A DNA stretch of 64,000 nt, taken from Trichinella spiralis. Lineage: Eukaryota; Nematoda; Enoplea; Trichinellida; Trichinellidae. Below the pieces are notes generated by a model. The model ran no database searches. It worked only from the letters and a program-made list of their open reading frames with translations, and was not told where the DNA came from. A program made the position numbers and the translations under genes. The DNA is taken from positions 6,740,974 to 6,804,973 of the forward strand of contig CM012953.1 of NCBI GenBank assembly GCA_000181795.3, read 5' to 3'. Position 1 is the stretch's first letter, and each line of letters begins with the position of its first letter. Shown here one piece after another: positions 63,048 to 64,000 of this stretch.

Positions 63048-63354
63048 ATGGCTGATGTCCCTGAGTTACATCTTGTAACAAATCGTTGCGGTGGTATGAC
63101 CCTTGTGCATGAAGGCAGAGCATATAAATTAAAACGTGCCGACAAACACAAATATTGGAGGTGTTCAAAAGTATGCGCTGAATGTACAGCATGTGTTCCT
63201 AGTTATTAACAATTACTTTATTTTGGTTTAGGATAAAGAAGGCTGCGGGAGTGCGGTGTGGACAGATTTAGAAGTTCCGGCTGGGATCGATCAAAAAGAT
63301 CACGTTGAAACCTGCCGGGTAGATGAGCACCTAGCCTATAAAATGGAGAAGTAG
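63048..63354 (+). pseudogene. FLYWCH-finger N-terminal part of the MULE protein, with stop
   Basis: Exon 63048-63170 encodes 41 residues including MTLVHEGRAYKLKRADKHKY and WRC. After a 61-nt intron (GTATGC...TTTAG), exon 2 from 63232 encodes DKEGCGSAVWTDLEVP and KDHVETC, completing a FLYWCH zinc-binding module. It ends at a TAG (63352-63354). The same frame goes on beyond the stop with IPAVYDEEVSAASAEPSTSG and FPVFKRVRATMYKNQF, the usual linker in FLYWCH-MULE proteins. The stop is therefore a disabling mutation. Confidence 0.75.
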
Positions 63355-63499
63355 GCACTTTTGAAAAAACGAAGTGCCGAAAAAACGAAACTCATCCCCG
63401 CCGTATATGACGAAGAAGTTTCTGCCGCATCCGCTGAGCCTTCTACATCTGGCCAGTTCCCAGTTTTCAAGCGGGTGCGAGCCACAATGTACAAAAATC

Positions 63500-63770
63500 A
63501 GTTCGTCATGATCTGGTAATACCATATCAATTTAAGACGACAAAGTCTGGGAAAGACTTTTTTATTGTGGCAGAGTGCATCGAAATATATACTGGTTTTG
63601 CGATGAGTTCTAACATTAGACTGCTGGCAACCATAAAAACTTGGGGTGCGGATGGTACATTCAAGGTTGTACTTCAATACTTACTGCTTTTTAGCATCTA
63701 TGCCATTGTGGCGAGTAAGCTGGTGCCAGTAGTCTGTTGCAATGTACGGGTAATAATATTAGCAAATAAG
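63500..63770 (+). pseudogene. MULE transposase remnant
   Basis: A frame shifted from the FLYWCH part encodes TKSGKDFFIVAECIEIYTG, then IRLLATIKTWGADGTFKV and YAIVASKLVPVVCCNV. The order (a stretch with residues like LLATIKTW, then ADGTFKV with the first catalytic Asp, then a hydrophobic SIYAIVASKLVP segment) matches the start of the MULE DDE domain. The remainder of the catalytic domain is absent before the terminal repeat. Confidence 0.7.
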
Positions 63771-63865
63771 AGTTTATTTTTCAAGCTTTAATAAACAAAG
63801 CGGCTGCCCTTAGAGTCAATCTTTATCCACAAATAATAATTTGTAATTTTGAAATCGCCCTGATA

Positions 63866-63976
63866 CCACTTTGTTAATGTCGTTCACTGATATGTTGTTT
63901 TCTATTGTTGTTGTTGTTGTTGGCTGTTCTTTACTGTTGTTGTTGCTGCTGTTGGCTAGTGAAAAATAAAAATCAC
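63866..63976 (-). repeat. Right terminal inverted repeat of the MULE element
   Basis: Partner of 61962-62061. It has a longer TTG run and ends AAAAATCAC. Only 24 bases of flank remain before the window ends. Confidence 0.85.
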
Positions 63977-64000
63977 TGTTTAACTTATTTTTTGTATTGT

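Larger units (their letters stand above)
61962..63976 (+). mobile_element. Decayed MULE-type DNA transposon with FLYWCH finger
   Basis: About 2 kb bounded by inverted repeats of 100-111 bp at 61962-62061 and 63866-63976. Outer ends begin GTGATTTTTATTTTTCAC, then (CAA)n-type blocks, GTAAAGAACAGCCAACAACA and ACATTAACAAAGTG. Inside, on the plus strand, is a FLYWCH-finger exon, a short intron and a transposase remnant ending in a WGADGTFKV segment typical of Mutator-like transposases. The catalytic core after that segment is missing, and in-frame stops are present, so it cannot be autonomous. No clear 9-10 bp target duplication was found next to the ends as drawn, so the true ends may differ or the duplication has decayed. 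Confidence 0.78.

Overview
The window looks like a gene-dense stretch of an AT-rich metazoan nuclear genome. Genes lie on both strands and are split by many short GT-AG introns (often 50-90 nt, a few above 1 kb). They encode animal-type proteins: dynactin p150, SIN3, a POU-homeodomain factor, IFT57 and a PHD/PWWP chromatin reader. There are no operons with ribosome-binding sites and no prokaryotic features. Compact spacing, AT-rich introns, a POU class-2-like factor and a decayed FLYWCH/MULE transposon fit a nematode, perhaps a clade I (Trichinella-like) one. That species guess is inference and cannot be proven from this sequence alone.

Layout. 1-2.8 kb: no firm gene, one weak candidate. 2.8-7.0 kb (-): DDX41 DEAD-box helicase. 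7.3-13.1 kb (-): dynactin p150Glued. 14.7-15.2 kb (-): COX5B, a short multi-exon gene not visible as one long ORF. 16.5-18.3 kb (-): N-acetylglucosamine kinase, divergent from a small acidic orphan at 18.8-19.2 kb (+). 20.8-28.8 kb (+): SIN3 corepressor scaffold with a very long Asp/Glu insert. 29.3-32.8 kb (-): IFT57, convergent with SIN3, with a large intron carrying transposon debris. 33.2-35.1 kb (-): ALYREF. 37.2-38.2 kb (+): ribosomal protein eL18. 38.7-42.1 kb (+): trifunctional C1-THF synthase with a possible mitochondrial leader exon. 42.8-44.1 kb (+): intronless POU factor. 45.4-49.9 kb (+): orphan coiled-coil protein of many small exons. 50.7-51.3 kb (+): small secreted basic orphan. 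52-54.5 kb (-): ABHD17-like hydrolase that appears frame-disrupted, plus two stray fragments of the same gene. 57.3-59.3 kb (+): PHD/PWWP reader related to ZMYND8/ZMYND11. 59.9-61.1 kb (+): secreted orphan. 61.7-64 kb: dispersed repeat followed by a decayed MULE element with terminal inverted repeats of about 100 bp.

The genes do not form one pathway. They are housekeeping and regulatory genes of RNA processing (DDX41, ALYREF), translation (eL18), chromatin (SIN3, PHD/PWWP), transport (dynactin, IFT57) and metabolism (NAGK, C1-THF synthase, COX5B). I did not find a convincing new multi-gene system. The most unusual items are the SIN3 acidic insert, the FLYWCH/MULE remnants with their shared repeat, the dying ABHD17 cluster and the upstream exon of C1-THF synthase. 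CDS coordinates below are genomic spans that include introns. Splice sites were placed by eye from GT/AG, reading frame and remembered family similarity, so individual exon ends may be off.
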